Assembly: GCA_014155875.1 (NCBI GenBank)
Contig: JACEFZ010003503.1
Span: 186,001-250,000, forward strand
Length of the DNA stretch: 64,000 bases
Reading direction: 5' to 3'
Source: Cepaea nemoralis
Lineage: Eukaryota; Mollusca; Gastropoda; Stylommatophora; Helicidae
Every line of letters begins with the position of its first letter. Position 1 is the stretch's first letter. Below the pieces are notes generated by a model. That model was not told the origin of the DNA, did not search any database, and worked only from the letters and a program-made list of their open reading frames with translations. Made by a program: the position numbers and the translations under genes. Shown here one piece after another: positions 1 through 12,993 of the stretch.

Positions 1-94
1 CTTCACAATTACACACGACTGTTTATCATTTCAGAAACACAGGAAGTGACCTTTTTGTCTATCATGACCGTAACTGATTCTCTTCCTCATTTAC

Positions 95-440
95 CTTAGT
101 GAAGTGTTGGGGACAGATGTAAAGATCTTTTATGTGTTCTTTCTAATGCTCTATGTAAGGTGGTGTTCATTTCTCTAAGGTTGTTCTTGATACAATCGCT
201 CTTTTAGTTTACGTGGTCTTCCCCCTGCTCTGTATCCATTATATTTCTTCCCTGTGGCAGATGGTACCAGGGCATTTTTGTGAGTTGGCCAAACCATTTA
301 ATCTGTTTTTCTTTAATTAAATGTATGGCTGGTTTCCGGCCTAGTCGTCTTGTAATTTCCTAATTCCAAATTATTATATCTCTCACGGTTACTTCCACCG
401 TTCTTCTTAGGCATCTCATCTCTGTTAGGAATTTGTGCAC
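95..440 (-). mobile_element. LINE 3' coding fragment (RTE-like)
   Basis: The minus strand reads, with breaks, the usual C-terminal tail of RTE-like LINE proteins: EMRCLRRT, then IKEKQIKWFGQLTKMP and an Arg-rich GRPRK-like end. No intact ORF remains. Confidence 0.6.
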
Positions 441-617
441 ATTAGGTGCAGGAAGCATTTATGTTTGACATTGGTAGCAATGTAGCATATTGTCAGCCAA
501 AAAATAGTTTTTATGAAACAGTAACTGATTCTTGCAGAAAATCAACTTAATTTTGATCACATCGTTCGGTAAAGGATATGCAGCAAGTTGGCAATGATGG
601 GCAAACCACAATCCCTT

Positions 618-870
618 GATGTGACCTAAGAGAATGCTAAGAGAGTGTGACCTAAGTCCTTGCGTTTTCCCCGCTCCTTTGAAGTCCAGCATAGTTTCAA
701 ACATGCTACAACAAGAGAGTGAATTGGACTTATTTTTCATGTGGTTTAGCTTTCCCTATTACCAGTGTCCCTCACCATCAGGCGAACCCACTCTGACTTC
801 TAAGGTATTTGAAATTTACGTCCCCATGTCAATTACAAGAAGTCAGCAAGTCCATACACCGAACAAAGAG
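618..870 (-). mobile_element. SINE-B copy (tRNA head missing or degraded)
   Basis: It carries the block CCCTATTACCAGTGTCCCTC and the downstream CCCACTCTGACTTC, shared with copies at 8635, 24795, 38596 and 61755. The body is on the minus strand; the tRNA-like head is not clear here. Confidence 0.65.
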
Positions 871-1984
871 ATTACAGTTTGCCCATTACTATAAGGTGTA
901 TTTTAAACAACTGTGCAGTGTTTGAAAATATTGCCATGAGAGGCCAACATTTAGTCCAAATGACTGGTGTCCAACCAGTTACGAGGAAGCCCTTACAGAA
1001 GAAGACATGGCTTGAGTTTGATGACCTTGAGTTCGATGACGGCCTGTGATACATTGGGAGATCAAATGCAGAAGAATAAAATGAAAGGAGCCCTAGAAAC
1101 ATTAGCAGATTCAGGGAAAAGAACCCCCGTTCCTTTGGCATCTTGGCTTATTGGGGATGTAATGCTAGGTCACACTTGCATGGCCAAACAACATGTCGGC
1201 TATGTAACTCTTACAAAATGTTCTCGTACACAATTTAAGAGGCTGGCTCGATCCCGGAACACATATGGTTTTACAAATTCATTGTGAGGGGGCCTGAACT
1301 CAGAATCTTCAGACCGACAGATAGGTCTGCTAGTCATCTTACCCCTGATGAAAAATAAAGAGGGGTAAGGTAGATAAGATAGTTTATTAGTTAGATCAGA
1401 TAGTTAATCAGTTAGATGGCTTGATAGTCGTTTGATTATTCTCACTGCACATCGAACGATTCAGTCCATAAGTGCTAGGATATGTCCTCATTATCTCCCT
1501 CAGTGTGTCGATGACACCAGCTGTGTTGGTTGACTATTCTTCTTTGGCTCCCATGTTACAGCACGCCTGTCTGGTTTCACCACTTGTCGCTGGATTTTCT
1601 TGCAGTCTGGACAAGGGATTCACAGTCGTTTCTTGACTCGATTAATCGCTCTGCTTCTCTGACGGCATTAACTTTATCAACCGGGTGCATTGCTCATCCA
1701 TGTTCCACTGTAGCCTGGCTCGTAAGCCTATTAGTTTGCTTATTATCTCTTACTCCCACATTATCTGGCACAAAAATAAACCTGATTTGTTTTGACAGGC
1801 TTGACCTCCGCAGAGACTCCACTAACTGTCTTCGAGCTCATTGTCTTTGAGTCCAGCCAAATACTCCACCCATTGTCTTTTAGTCCAGCCAATCTCGAGC
1901 TTCCTGAGCATACAGAGCTGATAATTTTATTACATTATTACTTATTATTATATTATTACTTTTTATTATATTATTGTTATTATT

Positions 1985-2592
1985 ATATTACCTGGGTACA
2001 ATCTTCAACTGCTCCAACATCATAAAGGAAGAAATACAAACTAGAATCAATTCTGGAAATAAGATATACTATGCACTACAACATCTACTAAAATCAAACG
2101 CGCTATCTTGTAACACAAAAATCACAATATACAAAACACTGATCAGACCAGTTATGCTGTATGGCTCTGAAACCTGGAGTACAACGAAAGGAGACGAAGC
2201 CTTGTTACAAACCTTTGAGAAAAAGTTTTAAGACGCATCTTTGGACCCATTAGGGATACACAAAATGGAGAGTGGAAAAGAAGAAGTAGCAAAGACATTT
2301 ATGATCTATTTAAGTCCCCACTAATCACTGGTATCATGAAGACTAATAGACTACAGTGGCTGGGGCATATAGAAAGAATGGAATAGGGAAACAAAACTCG
2401 CTTACACTCAGGAAATAAATGACCATAGACCCCGAGGTAGACCAAGAAGACGGTGGAGAGATAATATATATACAGACCTACAAGCACTTGGAATCAACGA
2501 ATGGCAAGAGAAGGCCAACCAGAGAGATGAAGGAGACGGATTGTATCTGCAGTAAAGAACCTCAATGGCTCAGAACGCTGAAGAAGAAGATT
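1985..2592 (+). mobile_element. RTE-like LINE fragment with (GAA)n tail
   Basis: An 85-codon open stretch (1974-2231) contains EEIQTRINSGNK, then LIRPVMLYGSETW, the C-terminal RT and thumb motif of RTE-like LINEs. The frame then breaks and continues as LQWLGHIERM and RPRGRPRRRWRD. It ends CTGAAGAAGAAG, the same terminus as the copy at 62459. It is inserted within AT-rich repeats. Confidence 0.8.
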
Positions 2593-2639
2593 ATATTATT
2601 ACTTTTTATTGTATTACTTTTCAGTATATTATTTTTATT

Positions 2640-2876
2640 AAAGTTAGTTGCATATCCTTTACAGGATGTTGCAGTCAACCCAACCATTTTTTGCTGTTGT
2701 GATTTCATGGCAAGTTTACTTTCAGTAATTTGCCATTGCTTTCTGAACATCCGGCACCCATACTATTTCGTAAAAAGCCAAAGTAAGACGGTCTACTGCC
2801 AAATCACAGCTGTGTTTCAAACGTGGTATGTTAGATTACGAACTGCATTTGTAACCCCTTCAACACGGAGCTGACA
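2640..2876 (-). mobile_element. SINE-A copy (tRNA-derived)
   Basis: Minus-strand copy of the commonest SINE here. On its own strand it has a tRNA-like head (box A near GTGGCGAAGGGGTTAC, box B near GTTCGAAACACAG), a body with AAAGCAATGGCAAACTACTG, and a tail near GTCCTGTAAAGGATATGCAAC. Confidence 0.8.
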
Positions 2877-2878
2877 TT

Positions 2879-3236
2879 TTGTTGTTACTTCTTATTATAT
2901 TATTTTTTTATTATTATATTATTACGTCTTCTTATATTATTACTTTTTAATTATATTATTATTTTTAATCAAATTATTACTTTTCATTATACTGTTACTT
3001 TTCATTACATTATTACTTTTTAATTATATTATTACTTTTCATTATATTATTTTTTATTATATTATTACTTATCATTATTTGTTACTTTTCATTATATTAT
3101 TACTTTTTTATATTATTACTTATTATATTATTACTTTTTATTATATTATTACATTTTATTACATTATTACTTCTTATTATATTATTACTTTTTAATTATA
3201 TTATTACTTTTCATTATATTATTACTTTATTTTCAC
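2879..3236. repeat. AT-rich minisatellite (TTATATTATTAC units)
   Basis: Irregular repeats of TTATTACTTTTTATTATA, also present at 1920-1990 and 2590-2640 on both sides of the LINE fragment and SINE. These look like one array split by insertions. Confidence 0.85.
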
Positions 3237-3339
3237 CTATTTCCCATAACATTGTTTACATGAACTGAGGTCCTAGTCAGTTACGTATATGTGTTGGTTT
3301 TAACTTTTTTTTCTCAGTATTTAAAAACACGTTTTTGTT

Positions 3340-3480
3340 TCATTCACCAAAATGGGCAGTTGGAAATGTCAGGGAAGTAAAGGTAACCAGACCGATACTG
3401 ATCACATGATCCACTGAGTGCTGATTGGTCTATACAAATATGGGTCTAACACCATGTGTTAGGCGGGGTCAACCTGAGAC
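3340..3480 (+). mobile_element. SINE-C fragment
   Basis: It contains GGGAAGTAAAGG and GCTGATTGGTCTATACAAAT, shared in the same order with the fuller copy at 15050. Confidence 0.6.
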
Positions 3481-3799
3481 AATCTGAACTCATGGCCATT
3501 TCACTGACAGGCAAGTAGAGCTAATATGGATGCTTCATATAAAATAGCGATCATTCTTCTTCCGGTCGTCAATATGGCGGTTAGGCTTTGAACCGTTTAG
3601 GCCTGTGGCGTGTTTATGCTTGCAGCTATGGTTTGCAATCGCATTTTCCTCATGTTGGACTGGTAGTACATGGTTCCGTCGCCCTGTTACTGAATGAGTG
3701 CGTGGGAAACACTGTGAGATGTGAAATTCGCGGGGAATGCTTGTACATCTGTCCTGTACAGTGACCTGCATGTTCGGAACAATGGCTACCGGCTGTTGC

Positions 3800-3960
3800 T
3801 GAATAGACTAATTTGCCTTTTCGGTTCATGAGTGCATTTTTCAGGAGACTCCCAGGAGTCGGCACTGAAGCTGCGCAATTCGTGCTTCATGCGACATTTT
3901 CAGCGGGTCGCCCTGCGGTAAAAGACCAAGCCATATGAGAAAACCCGGATCAATGAGGTC
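3800..3960 (+). mobile_element. SINE-D copy
   Basis: It contains GGTTCATGAGTGCATTTTTC, GAGACTCCCAGGAGTC and AAGACCAAGCCATATG, shared with copies at 24115, 27215, 38335 and 60510. The tRNA-like head is poorly kept. Confidence 0.65.
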
Positions 3961-4699
3961 TTTCTGTTGACTGCCGAGTCCATCAACGATGAACTGTGGT
4001 TTTCATGGATTAATTTTGTGTTGGCATCCTGGCAACAGCATTATACACAGTGTACCTGTGCGGGCTGTTGGATTGCCGAGACTCCTGCCTATTCCACTTT
4101 TCACATTGGACAGTGGGGAGCATTTTGTGTGATATTCACTGGCACATGAACGGAGCATAATGGGGACGACCCGTTGCCAAGAAGTTGGAACCTCAACTAA
4201 CTAACTAACTAATCTTCAAACAAGACAACAATAAAAAATTTCACCATACAACTTTTATTTTATATGAAGTACAACAAAAGCATGATGCATGATCATGAAT
4301 TATTAATCAATTCTGTTTTCATGTAAAAATATTGTTGGCATATCTGGCAGAATTGTAGCACAAAAGCCAACCAATGAGAATGGCTTCCCATAATGCATCT
4401 CACTGACCTTGAATCAGGATATTATGTGTATAATTATGCCACATTAAATGACTTGAAAGACATCACAAGACACAAACAAAACACTAACATGGAAAGACGG
4501 ATGGAGATTACAGTGGCTGAAAAGTATGGTGTCTATCTCAATATAAAAATATACCAGCTTTGAATTCAGCTCAGGACAAGTTTCTCTGAACAATATCTGC
4601 CACAGGAATTTGATGATGTCATACTCCATCATAATATCTAGACAGTAAATTGACTGCCATTACAATGGAAGTCACATGACACATTATAGACAGTACTTT

Positions 4700-5270
4700 T
4701 CTTTCAACGGTGTTATCAATGTTAAACTTGGCCCCTATCCAAATCCCACCAGAGACAACTCAAAAGTGATAGAGATGAAATGCTTGAGACAGGCATGTTG
4801 GAGTTTACCAGAAGAAACATAATGCAATACGATGAGATCAGAAATATGATAAGCATACTATTTTGCATCACATTTATCAAGAGACAATAAATAAAGTACT
4901 AGGACAGGACCAAGTTTGGACATCTCATGAGAATGAAACCTGATCAACTACCGATAGGAGCACACACCAGAACAGAACCAGATAAGAACCAAGAAAAATT
5001 ATCAACAGACAACTTTAACATTACACTAACCAAACATGGATATGACACAACCAAGGCAACACATCTTGCCTTGGAAAGCAAGATCAGGAAGCCTCCTCTC
5101 CACTGCTATACTAAATGACAAACGTGGATTAGAAATAAGATGCATCATCCACCTGGGGTTAGATAACAGACAAATAGACTTGACACCCAGCCTTCTGAAA
5201 CAAAAGCGACAAATGAGAGGTCTGTTAGGCACCTTGCATACATTACAAATTCCTTGGCATTTGTAAATCA
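4700..5270 (+). mobile_element. LINE 3' coding fragment
   Basis: A broken reading gives VIEMKCLRQ, RRNIMQYDEIRN and FGHLMRMKPDQLP, resembling the post-RT tail of RTE-like LINEs (EMKCLRR, DxIRNxxIR, GHxxRM). Confidence 0.55.
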
Positions 5271-5449
5271 TAAAGAGCAGTCCAAGTAGGCAAGCTGCAT
5301 TGGTAAAATTATTTCATAATTATAAAACCTAGCCACAAAGACATTTATAAAAAAGGCATACATATATCTATCAATTCAAACATACATGGAATTAATGAGA
5401 ACAGCATAACACAGCCATCTATGGAATACAAAGCAATGTATCCCTTTGG

Positions 5450-5900
5450 TGAATTTAAACACAGAAGCCACAAATAATATGTTGCATGATTTATTGCCTG
5501 GAATATTTCGCTGCATCCCGTCATATGCATACTGCAAAGTAATATATCGTATGAAGTGAATATTTCATTGGGTATTGTTCGTTGAATTCAGTATATAAAA
5601 TGTGTTATTTATTAACTCTATGATTGCTCAGTAAATCTTCCACGATTGGTGACTTTTTTTGTATACTGTATTAGACAAACAATAATTGATTGCTCAAATA
5701 TATCGAAGCATTATCAATTAGGTATTCCAGCTGTTGCTATGCAAACAGAAGGACTTTCTTTTAAATCTTAGAGTACCATGGGGATAACATACTCCACATT
5801 TGAAAAATATTAGTGATTATGTATTTTGTATTTCAGCCAAATAATATTTGTTTATTCACTTTATATGATATATAAATCTGCAGAAACCATTTGACAAAAT
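5450..5900. repeat. Dispersed repeat F with internal inverted repeat
   Basis: 5455-5570 resembles 26640-26760 (shared GAAGCCACAAA, TTATTGCCTGG, GCATACTGCA). An inverted pair, 5527-5566 against 5842-5883, is built on ATATATCRTATGAAGTGAAT. This may be a foldback or Penelope-like fragment; no coding is seen. Confidence 0.5.
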
Positions 5901-6199
5901 ACAGCAAAATATGCCTGGCAAGAAATTGTGCAATATATCGTTTGTGGCTTCTATGTTTAAAATCTATGGAATAGATTGATCAGGTGATAAGGAAGTTTCA
6001 CTGACAGTCCAGGGATTGAAATACTCAAAGAGATGACCCACTAAAGAATATTTATGATACACATTTAAGAGCAAGCCGCATTCTAAATGACTTGTTATGA
6101 AGATATGTTGACATACCAGTGCAAATATCACAGCTTTTCTCTATAAGACACAACACAATCAACATCAGTTTAAGAATTACCAAGAAAGAGGAAGAGTGG

Positions 6200-6435
6200 C
6201 AGATGAAGTAGGAAGTAAAGGGCCCCTTTCCATACCTTGAGGCATATTGGGAGTATGGAGTGAGCCCCATATTTTAATAGACTAGTTAGCACTTGATGTG
6301 TGACGTGGTCAATATCACACCGGCCATCTTTACTTCCAAGAACATTTCCTGGTACCAATTTTATGTTGGGTGAACCTGGGATGCCAGGTTATGTTCTTCA
6401 CTTTGATGGGGGTTTGAATACATGAATATAGATCC
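6200..6435 (-). mobile_element. SINE-C copy
   Basis: It has ATTTCCTGGTACCAATTTTA, GTTGGGTGAACCTGGGA and an ATCCACCAGGCAAGCGTGC end that on the minus strand resembles the tRNA-like head of this family. Confidence 0.65.
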
Positions 6436-6439
6436 ACCA

Positions 6440-7036
6440 GGCAAGCGTGCTAGTCATCATATGCTGTGCTGATACACGAAGGTGGTCATGTTATACCATC
6501 TCATATGATCACCAGAGTCATGGAATAGCTCTGTGTTCTTGTCCCGACCATGCCACGTGGCTAAGCCATCCAGATATTTACTTCTCTGCCTTCCCCTTTG
6601 TTCTTTATGCCCAAATCTTGCCAGTTGTTAGCAAATTCTCTAATTTATTTCTTCTTATAATGTGTCCAAAAAATGTTGAATGTCTACATCTAATTTCTCT
6701 TATCAATTTACGGTTTTCATTTGTTTCTTGTAGGACTTGATAATTGGCTTTTCTGTCTGTCCATGGTATTCTTTGCATTGTCCTCAGAAACCACATTTCC
6801 ACAGCCATCAGATGTTTTTCAGCTTACCTGCTTATTGTCCACGTTTCACATCCATACAAAAGTACAGTTCTATGTACCATTTCAACACTCTTTCTCGTTG
6901 CAACTGACATATTTTTATTGGTCAGTATGTTTTCCATCTTGCAAAAAGCTACCTTCACCATAGTAATTCTTGTTCTAATCTCTTCAAGGCACCTCCTATA
7001 AAATGTTATGACGTTTCCAAGATATTTGTACCACAA
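6440..7036 (-). mobile_element. RTE-like LINE fragment (GATG-tail family)
   Basis: Two open stretches (6824-7036 and 6605-6808) give EEIRTRITMVKVAF, VLLYGCETWTI, then EMWFLRTMQRIPWTDRK and FGHIIRRNKLENL. The 3' end matches copies at 14250, 36680, 42079 and 63610. Confidence 0.85.
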
Positions 7037-7379
7037 GCTCCCAGATTACATTAGTTTAATGGAAATATTTATTTACAATGTTATTTCAGTTTGGTACACA
7101 AGTCTAATTTCTAAAGCTGTCTGTTCTTTCTAATGACAAAGATTGTGGACAATCTTTAAAATATTGCACCCAAAAATTTAATAAAAAACAGCACTGTAAT
7201 TGCTATGCACATGCATAAACTGAATTATAATATACAACAAACTTATATATGAGTACCATTGTAATAACATATGTTGGCAAAACTAGGCTACATGTATTAA
7301 ATACAAAGGAAATAGGCAAAATAAATTATCAATGTATCAAGACAGCAAGTGCACAAATGGGGTTCACGTCCAATAAATG

Positions 7380-7984
7380 TAACATTGCATTAGCATAATA
7401 AAATTGGGAATCAGGCAAAACCAATTATTGCTTTACTAGCACAGTAAAATTGGGATCATGTAACACCAATGATTATTTTACTAGGACAGTAAAACTGGGA
7501 ATCAGATAAAACCAATGATTACTGTACTAGGACAGTAAAATTGGGATCATGTAACACCAATGATTATTGTACTAGGATAGTAAAACTGGGAATCAGATAA
7601 AACCAATGATTACTGAACTAGGACAGTAAAATTGGGATCATGTAACACCAATGATTATTGTACTAGGATAGTAAAACTGGGAATCAGATAAAACCAATGA
7701 TTACTGAACTAGGACAGTAAAACAGGGATCATGTAACACCAATGATTATTTTACTAGGACAGTAAAACTGGGAATCAGATAAAACCAATGATTACTGTAC
7801 TAGGACAGTAAAATTGGGATCATGTAACACCAATGATTATTGTACTAGGATAGTAAAACTGGGAATCAGATAAAACCAATGATTACTGTACTAGGACATT
7901 AAAATTGGGATCATGTAACACCAATGATTATTGTACTAGGACAGTAAAACTGGTATTAGGTAAAGCAATTATTAGTGTACTTTT
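7380..7984. repeat. ~46-bp minisatellite in ~92-bp dimers
   Basis: Alternating monomers GTAAAATTGGGATCATGTAA and GTAAAACTGGGAATCAGATA, each followed by an ACCAATGATTA and TACTAGGACA segment. Units resume at 8203-8290 after a SINE. Confidence 0.92.
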
Positions 7985-8203
7985 TATTTTTATTTTTGCA
8001 TATCCTATTTACAGGAAATCGCTGTCAACACCAGCAAGTTTACATTCAGTAGTTTGCCATTGCTCTCTGAATGACCGGCTCTCATACCAACACGTTAAAA
8101 CCCAGCGCAACGTGGTCTGCTGCCAAATCGGTCATAGTTGTATTTTGAATGCAGGTAAACGAAATTACGAACCGCATCCGTAACGCCTTTGCCACATAAA
8201 CCG
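7985..8203 (-). mobile_element. SINE-A copy inside minisatellite
   Basis: It has TTTGCCATTGCTCTCTGAAT, CTGCCAAATCG and a CGTAACGCCTTTGCCAC head end. Satellite units stand on both sides, so the SINE is younger than the array. Confidence 0.8.
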
Positions 8204-8634
8204 ATTATTGTACTAGGACAGAAAGCATGGGATCACGTAAAACTAATGAATACTGTACTGGGACAGTAAAAATGGGATCATGTAAAATGAGATGGCCGAA
8301 CCATTTGATCTTCTGTCTTTCACTATGTGTGGCACAAGGTGCTGATTCCCTGTCCCCCTATAAACTTTGCTAATATACCCACCAGGGGTTAATCTAAACT
8401 GTTACTAAATGAGAACAGCAAGTGAATTAAACAGAGGTTAACTCATTACGTCTAGCGAATAATACTTGAATTGGTCACCATATACATCACACACTTTGCC
8501 TAACCTTTTCTGTACGAGGCAATTACTTTTACAATAAATGTCTGCTTCAGAAGGAGTTAAAATGACAGCAAAAGTTAAAAAACATTCACCGAGAACAGAA
8601 ATTGCTAAATACAAAATCTGTTTTGTTTGCATGC

Positions 8635-8895
8635 TTCAAACTCAAGCATAGTACACACTGGACTGATTTTTGCGTGTGGGCCAGCTTTCCCTATTACCAG
8701 TGTCCCTCATCATCAGGCGAACCCACTCTGACTTCAGAGGTACTTGCAATTTACATCCCCAAGTCAAGGACGAGAAGTCAACATTTTAATCCAACTGACT
8801 GGTGTAGGGGTTGAAACCTGCTTCCTCGCCATCAGCACACAGGAAGTGCAATAGCAATCGCTCATAATCCAATCAGCCACGCTGACCTCCTGCTA
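8635..8895 (-). mobile_element. SINE-B copy with tRNA-like head
   Basis: The minus-strand head reads GTCAGCGTGGCTGATTGGAT (box A-like) and, later, AGGTTTCAACCCC (box B-like), followed by the family body and a CTTGAGTTTGAAGC end. Confidence 0.8.
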
Positions 8896-9339
8896 AATAA
8901 AATAACGAGCAGTGTAGAGTCAGTTAATACACCACATGTGTCAAGTATTTAAGGTTCAAAGGTCATAGGTCTCATTGTATATTCAAATGGACAGGCATTC
9001 TTCCATTTCATACTGACACACAAACATGGCTGACTGGCAATATTCTGTAGACTTTATCCTGACACTTGTAAATAATCTGTTGTCTTGTGTATGTCTAACA
9101 CACTATCTCCATATGATGTCAGCCTCTCCGTCCCACATTCAGACTAGCCACAGCCGAGAATTGCCCACAGAAAGTCCAGTCTCAGAATGATTACTCCAGG
9201 CGAGTCACCTTGCATTACACTATTTCACAATTCACACTACTACATTTTTGTCATGCTTCAAGCAAAATACTCGTACATTACCCAAGTAACATGACTGTCC
9301 ACAGTTCAAAACCCAAGAGGTATTCCTCTATTCAACTCC

Positions 9340-9485
9340 TTTTGTGTCTCCATCTTATTGTGGTAGAGGAAGTTTATGTGTCTCCATGAGCTATGCCGGA
9401 GTAGCACAGTTAATGGTACAATTCTCAAGCTGGCCAGATTAGTGTGTAGGGACTAGGCTAAAAGAAACACAATAGCTGCTGGCTT
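9340..9485 (+). repeat. Fragment of the 21940 non-LTR element 5' module
   Basis: It shares GTGTCTCCAYCTT.YYGTGGT, then GGGACTAGGCTAAAAGAAACAC, with 21950-22090. It directly abuts the start of the next minisatellite. Confidence 0.55.
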
Positions 9486-9489
9486 TCAT

Positions 9490-11775
9490 TTACACTGGGA
9501 ACAGTCAAGAGACATTGTAGATACATGGAGGACAGTCAGAAATCTTGAAGATATACTGGAACAGTCAAGAGACATTGTAGATACATGGAGGACAGTCAGA
9601 AATCTTGAAGATACACTGGAACAGTCCAAGTCCTTGCATATACACCGGGAACAGTCAGAGACATTTCAGATACAGTGGGCACATTTAAAGACATTGCAGA
9701 TACACTGGGAACAGTCAGAGACATTGCATATACACTAGAGACCATCAAAGGCCTTGCAGATACAATAGGAAGTGTCAGAGACAATGCAGATACACGGAGG
9801 ATAGATAGATCTTGCAGATATATATAGATGACAGTCAGAAATCTTGTAGTCAGAGACAATGCAGATACACGGAGGATAGATAGATCTTGCAGATATATAT
9901 AGAGGTACAGTCAGAAATCTTGTAGTCAGAGACAATGCAGATACACGGAGGATAGATAGATCTTGCAGATATATATAGAGGTACAGTCAGAAATCTTGTA
10001 GTCAGAGACAATGCAGATACACGGAGGATAGATAGATCTTGCAGATATATATAGAGGTACAGTCAGAAATCTTGTAGTCAGAGACAATGCAGATACACGG
10101 AGGATAGATAGATCTTGCAGATATATATAGAGGTACAGTCAGAAATCTTGTAGTCAGAGACAATGCAGATACACGGAGGATAGATAGATCTTGCAGATAT
10201 ATATAGAGGTACAGTCAGAAATCTTGTAGTCAGAGACAATGCAGATACACGGAGGATAGATAGATCTTGCAGATATATATAGAGGTACAGTCAGAAATCT
10301 TGTAGTCAGAGACAATGCAGATACACGGAGGATAGATAGATCTTGCAGATATATATAGAGGTACAGTCAGAAATCTTGTAGTCAGAGACAATGCAGATAC
10401 ACGGAGGATAGATAGATCTTGCAGATATATATAGAGGTACAGTCAGAAATCTTGTAGTCAGAGACAATGCAGATACACGGAGGATAGATAGATCTTGCAG
10501 ATATATATAGATGACAGTCAGAAATCTTGTAGTCAGAGACAATGCAGATACACGGAGGATAGATAGATCTTGCAGATATATATAGATGACAGTCAGAAAT
10601 CTTGTAGTCAGAGACAATGCAGATACACGGAGGATAGATAGATCTTGCAGATATATATAGAGGTACAGTCAGAAATCTTGTAGTCAGAGACAATGCAGAT
10701 ACACGGAGGATAGATAGATCTTGCAGATATATATAGAGGTACAGTCAGAAATCTTGTAGTCAGAGACAATGCAGATACACAGAGGATAGATAGATCTTGC
10801 AGATATATATAGAGGTACAGTCAGAAATCTTGTAGTCAGAGACAATGCAGATACACGGAGGATAGATAGATCTTGCAGATATATATAGAGGTACAGTCAG
10901 AAATCTTGTAGTCAGAGACAATGCAGATACACGGAGGATAGATAGATCTTGCAGATATATATAGAGGTACAGTCAGAAATCTTGTAGTCAGAGACAATGC
11001 AGATACACGGAGGATAGATAGATCTTGCAGATATATATAGAGGTACAGTCAGAAATCTTGTAGTCAGAGACAATGCAGATACACCGAGGATAGATAGATC
11101 TTGCAGATATATATAGATGACAGTCAGAAATCTTGTAGTCAGAGACAATGCAGATACACGGAGGATAGATAGATCTTGCAGATATATATAGATGACAGTC
11201 AGAAATCTTGTAGTCAGAGACAATGCAGATACACGGAGGATAGACAGATCTTGCAGATATATATAGATGACAGTCAGAAATCTTGTAGTCAGAGACAATG
11301 CAGATACACGCAGGATAGATAGATCTTGCAGATATATATAGATGACAGTCAGAAATCTTGTAGTCAGAGACAATGCAGATACACGGAGGATAGATAGATC
11401 TTGCAGATATATATAGAGGTACAGTCAGAAATCTTATAGTCAGAGACAATGCAGATACACGGAGGATAGATAGATCTTGCAGATATATATAGAGGTACAG
11501 TCAGAAATCTTGTAGTCAGAGACAATGCAGATACACGGAGGATAGATAGATCTTGCAGATATATATAGAGGTACAGTCAGAAATCTTGTAGTCAGAGACA
11601 ATGCAGATACACGGAGGATAGATAGATCTTGCAGATATATATAGAGGTACAGTCAGAAATCTTGTAGTCAGAGACAATGCAGATAAACTGGGACTAGTAA
11701 GACACCTTGCAGATACATGGAAGACAATCAGAAATTTTGGAGATACCATGGAAACAGTCAGAGACAATGCAAATA
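9490..11775. repeat. 76-bp minisatellite, about 25 units, with older short units at its edges
   Basis: The core unit starts AGTCAGAGACAATGCAGATA and ends TACAGTCAGAAATCTTGT; a variant ATGACAG replaces AGGTACAG, giving 75 bp. Units from 9490 to 9780 and after 11685 are shorter and more divergent (built on CACTGGGAACAGTCAGAGAC), suggesting the core expanded from them. The long minus-strand ORFs are by-products. Confidence 0.95.
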
Positions 11776-11969
11776 CACTTGCAATTAGAAATATATGAAA
11801 AACAAAACATTATTTTTGTTCTTATTAATAGTAACAGCAAACGTCATGATCAATTGTAATCATCATGTACAGAACACAAAATTATAATATGGAAATAACT
11901 TTAACCATTCCTCATAAGATAATAATGCTGCAGTTATAATTCACTCTATCATTCTCATCATCACGTTTC

Positions 11970-12150
11970 TTATAGCATGGCGGCGAAGGGGTTATAAACA
12001 CAATCCACAATCCTGCATACCACACTCTAAACACAGCTGCAGGCGATTTGGAAGCAGACAGCTATGTGGTGGTTTTCATACTATGTTATGAGTGCTGGTT
12101 GTTCAGGAAGCAATGGCAAACTACTGAATGTAAACTTGCCAAGAAATCAC
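11970..12150 (+). mobile_element. SINE-A copy
   Basis: The head has GGCGGCGAAGGGGTTATA and the body AAGCAATGGCAAACTACTGA. It ends near ATCACAAACAGC, so the tail is lost. Confidence 0.78.
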
Positions 12151-12359
12151 AAACAGCACTCAAATACGTCAATACCCATTGAGGGAGATGAAGTATTCAT
12201 GAGCCTGTCCCAAGTGCGTTGATATCACTTCTGTTATCCAATAACAAATCACGTGAACATTTAAGACTTCCGTTTCTGTCAACTATTAGCGTCATGGAGC
12301 TGCATGCTGATCCATAGACATATGCTAAAATTAACATCAAAGCGGGCATTTTTTTTTTT

Positions 12360-12545
12360 CAACTGACAAGAGCTCTAAGGTCGACTGAGCCTAAAATAGG
12401 CAGCAAGAAATTTCCTGGGAAGTAAGGGCAGAAGATGTCATTTTAACTACATCACTCAAAGAGTGGCAAAGGTCTAAAACTATAGAACTAGCACTATATA
12501 CCAAATATTCATTAAGACATGAAAAAGAGCTCTTTATTTTACCAG
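12360..12545 (+). mobile_element. SINE-C fragment
   Basis: It contains GTCGACTGAGCCTAAAATAG, TTTCCTGGGAAGTAAGG and ACATCACTCAAAGAGTGG in the family order. Confidence 0.6.
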
Positions 12546-12827
12546 CACCATGCCATCTAGTGTCATCGTTTTATGACTGATACATCAAAATATGAATGTA
12601 AAATAAAAACATAGACGTGGTTACAATTTACATCAAAACAATCTGGCAACATAATTGTAAAACATCAATATGTATATAATATCAACAACATGACTCGTGT
12701 GTGACTTTACATCATAACATATGGATGGAACAGTGGTACGTAATGCTGCACTAAAATACACAACAATAAATATTAAACACTGGTAAAAATAATGGCATTG
12801 TAATAAATAATAACAGTTGATTACGTT

Positions 12828-12993
12828 AAGTTCAATGACTATTCCATTATATACATTTTGGCTAGTTAGTCACAAAGTAATGAAACACGTATAGATGAGT
12901 GTATTACTTTAAGTTCAATGACTATTCCATTATATACATTTTGGCTAGTTAGTCACAAAGTAAAGAAACACGTTTCGATGAGCGTATGCAGTC
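12828..12993. repeat. 83-bp tandem duplication
   Basis: Two adjacent copies beginning AAGTTCAATGACTATTCCAT differ at only a few positions. Confidence 0.9.

Noticed and set aside
9596..11767. Minus-strand ORFs up to 153 codons with 25-residue repeats
   Set aside because: By-products of the 75/76-bp array; overlapping frames give the same peptides shifted by one unit.
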